DNA of 64,000 nt from Halieaceae bacterium. GTDB taxonomy: Bacteria; Pseudomonadota; Gammaproteobacteria; Pseudomonadales; Halieaceae. Positions 63,142 to 64,000 of the stretch are shown one piece after another; position 1 is the first letter of the stretch; every line of letters starts with the position of its first letter. The translations under genes were made by a program, and so were the position numbers. The notes below the pieces were generated by a model. That model did no database searches, was not told where the DNA came from, and was given only the letters and a program-made list of their open reading frames with translations. The stretch is taken from positions 1 through 64,000 of the forward strand of contig JANQLM010000104.1 of the NCBI GenBank assembly GCA_028280635.1. The letters run 5' to 3'.

Positions 63142-64000
63142 TGGAAGAGAGCATTCGTTCCCTGCCGTTCACCTTCGCCAAGCAGCACGGCATCCTGCTG
63201 CAGGATGGCGAGGTGCCCACCATTCTCCACCAGGGCCCGTTAACCGTTCCGCTGCTGGCCGAACTGAGACGCTACCTGGGCGGACCCTTTGCCCTTGAAC
63301 AGCTTGGCGAGGACCAGTTCCAGCGCCGCCTGACCCAGCTCTACCAGCGCGATAACAACGAGGCCTCCCAGGTGGCGGAGGATCTGTCCACCGACGTCGA
63401 CCTGACGCGCCTGGCGGACGAGATTCCGGAGATCGGCGACCTGATGGACGCCGAGGACGACGCCCCGATTATTCGCCTGATCAACGCCATCCTCTCCCAG
63501 GCGGTGCGCGAGCAGGCCTCGGATATTCATATCGAGACCTTTGAGGACCGTCTCTCGGTGCGCTTTCGCATCGACGGCGTGCTCTCCGAAGTGCTGTCGC
63601 CGAAACGTATGCTGGCGCCGCTGTTGGTGTCGCGCCTGAAGGTGATGGCGAAGCTGGATATCGCCGAGAAGCGCGTGCCCCAGGACGGCCGCATTTCCGT
63701 GCGCCTGGCCGGGCACGCCGTGGATATCCGCATGTCCACCATCCCCTCGGCCCACGGTGAGCGGGTGGTGCTGCGACTGCTGGACAAGCAGGCGGGCCAG
63801 CTACAGCTCGACCAGCTCAATATGAACGAGCAGGTGCGCAGGGACTACGAGCGCGGCCTGCACAGTGCCCACGGTATTATCCTGGTGACCGGGCCCACCG
63901 GCTCCGGCAAGACCACCACCCTGTACGCGGGGCTCACCCATATCAACGAGTCCACCCGCAACATCCTCACCATCGAGGACCCCATCGAATACATGCTGCC
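63141..64000 (+). CDS. gspE: Type II secretion ATPase GspE (5' part, cut by window end)
   Basis: The ATG overlaps the gspD TGA by one base. The 286 readable codons hold the N1E/N2E region (binding GspL), DAPIIRLINAILSQAVREQASDIHIE, the RIDGVL core, Walker A GPTGSGKTT (251-259) and the start of the Asp box (ILTIEDPIEYML). It is the hexameric cytoplasmic motor of the T2SS. The rest lies beyond the window. Confidence 0.96.
   Translation, partial: MEESIRSLPFTFAKQHGILLQDGEVPTILHQGPLTVPLLAELRRYLGGPFALEQLGEDQFQRRLTQLYQRDNNEASQVAEDLSTDVDLTRLADEIPEIGDLMDAEDDAPIIRLINAILSQAVREQASDIHIETFEDRLSVRFRIDGVLSEVLSPKRMLAPLLVSRLKVMAKLDIAEKRVPQDGRISVRLAGHAVDIRMSTIPSAHGERVVLRLLDKQAGQLQLDQLNMNEQVRRDYERGLHSAHGIILVTGPTGSGKTTTLYAGLTHINESTRNILTIEDPIEYML

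Overview
The window reads as a chromosomal stretch from a high-GC, aerobic, probably marine gammaproteobacterium. The best fit is the Halieaceae (OM60/NOR5 group). This rests on gene content (sox genes, FadL-type porin, LLM monooxygenase, saccharopine-type lysine breakdown, sodium-pumping oxaloacetate decarboxylase, type II secretion) and on codon and GC style; no 16S or other marker gene is present, so the assignment is inference.

Layout. 0-2.5 kb: a membrane GGDEF-like sensor, a small coiled-coil lipoprotein and a GNAT acetyltransferase. 2.6-8.8 kb: one tightly packed operon encoding an exported molybdenum hydroxylase pair (IorAB type), a monoheme cytochrome c lipoprotein, an FccB flavoprotein and SoxXYZA; soxB and soxCD are absent from the cluster. 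8.9-18 kb: alcohol dehydrogenase, M20 peptidase, acyl-CoA ligase, a TetR-crotonase-DUF1993-GST operon on the other strand, and a molybdopterin oxidoreductase. 18-22.2 kb: a NodU/CmcH-type carbamoyltransferase with SxtJ-like and DUF5989 membrane proteins and a divergent SGNH-like membrane protein. 22.2-28.2 kb: lysine degradation pair (saccharopine dehydrogenase, aminoadipate-semialdehyde dehydrogenase), a DUF885 protein, a nitroreductase and an exported SDR. 28.5-37.7 kb: secreted ExeM/NucH nuclease with an acidic tail, FadL porin, YSC84 protein, LLM oxidoreductase, dienelactone hydrolase and lutABC. 37.7-40.1 kb: an 813-residue multidomain membrane protein of unknown role.

40.2-43.3 kb is the clear accessory region. 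An intact tRNA-Thr(CGU) gene is followed by about 3 kb of AT-richer DNA that ends in an exact 47-bp copy of the tRNA 3' part. This mini-island has no integrase. It carries one small unknown ORF and a 741-residue AAA_13-type ATPase whose architecture (ABC head, coiled coil with a CPFC hook, C-terminal Arg-x3-Glu plus His) matches RloC/PrrC anticodon nucleases. It is the best candidate here for an uncharacterised defence system.

43.7-64 kb: a BNR-repeat lipoprotein, a small zinc-ribbon membrane protein, a saccharopine-dehydrogenase-like reductase, a POT peptide transporter, an M28 peptidase, a ThDP enzyme, the oadGAB sodium pump (preceded by four 15-bp tandem repeats), ubiX, an exported M20D amidohydrolase, xdhC plus a MobA-like nucleotidyltransferase (likely cofactor maturation for the IorAB enzyme), and the start of a type II secretion operon gspC-gspD-gspE, with gspE cut by the window end. 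Several secreted hydrolases in the window (ExeM, M28, DUF885) are plausible T2SS or envelope clients.
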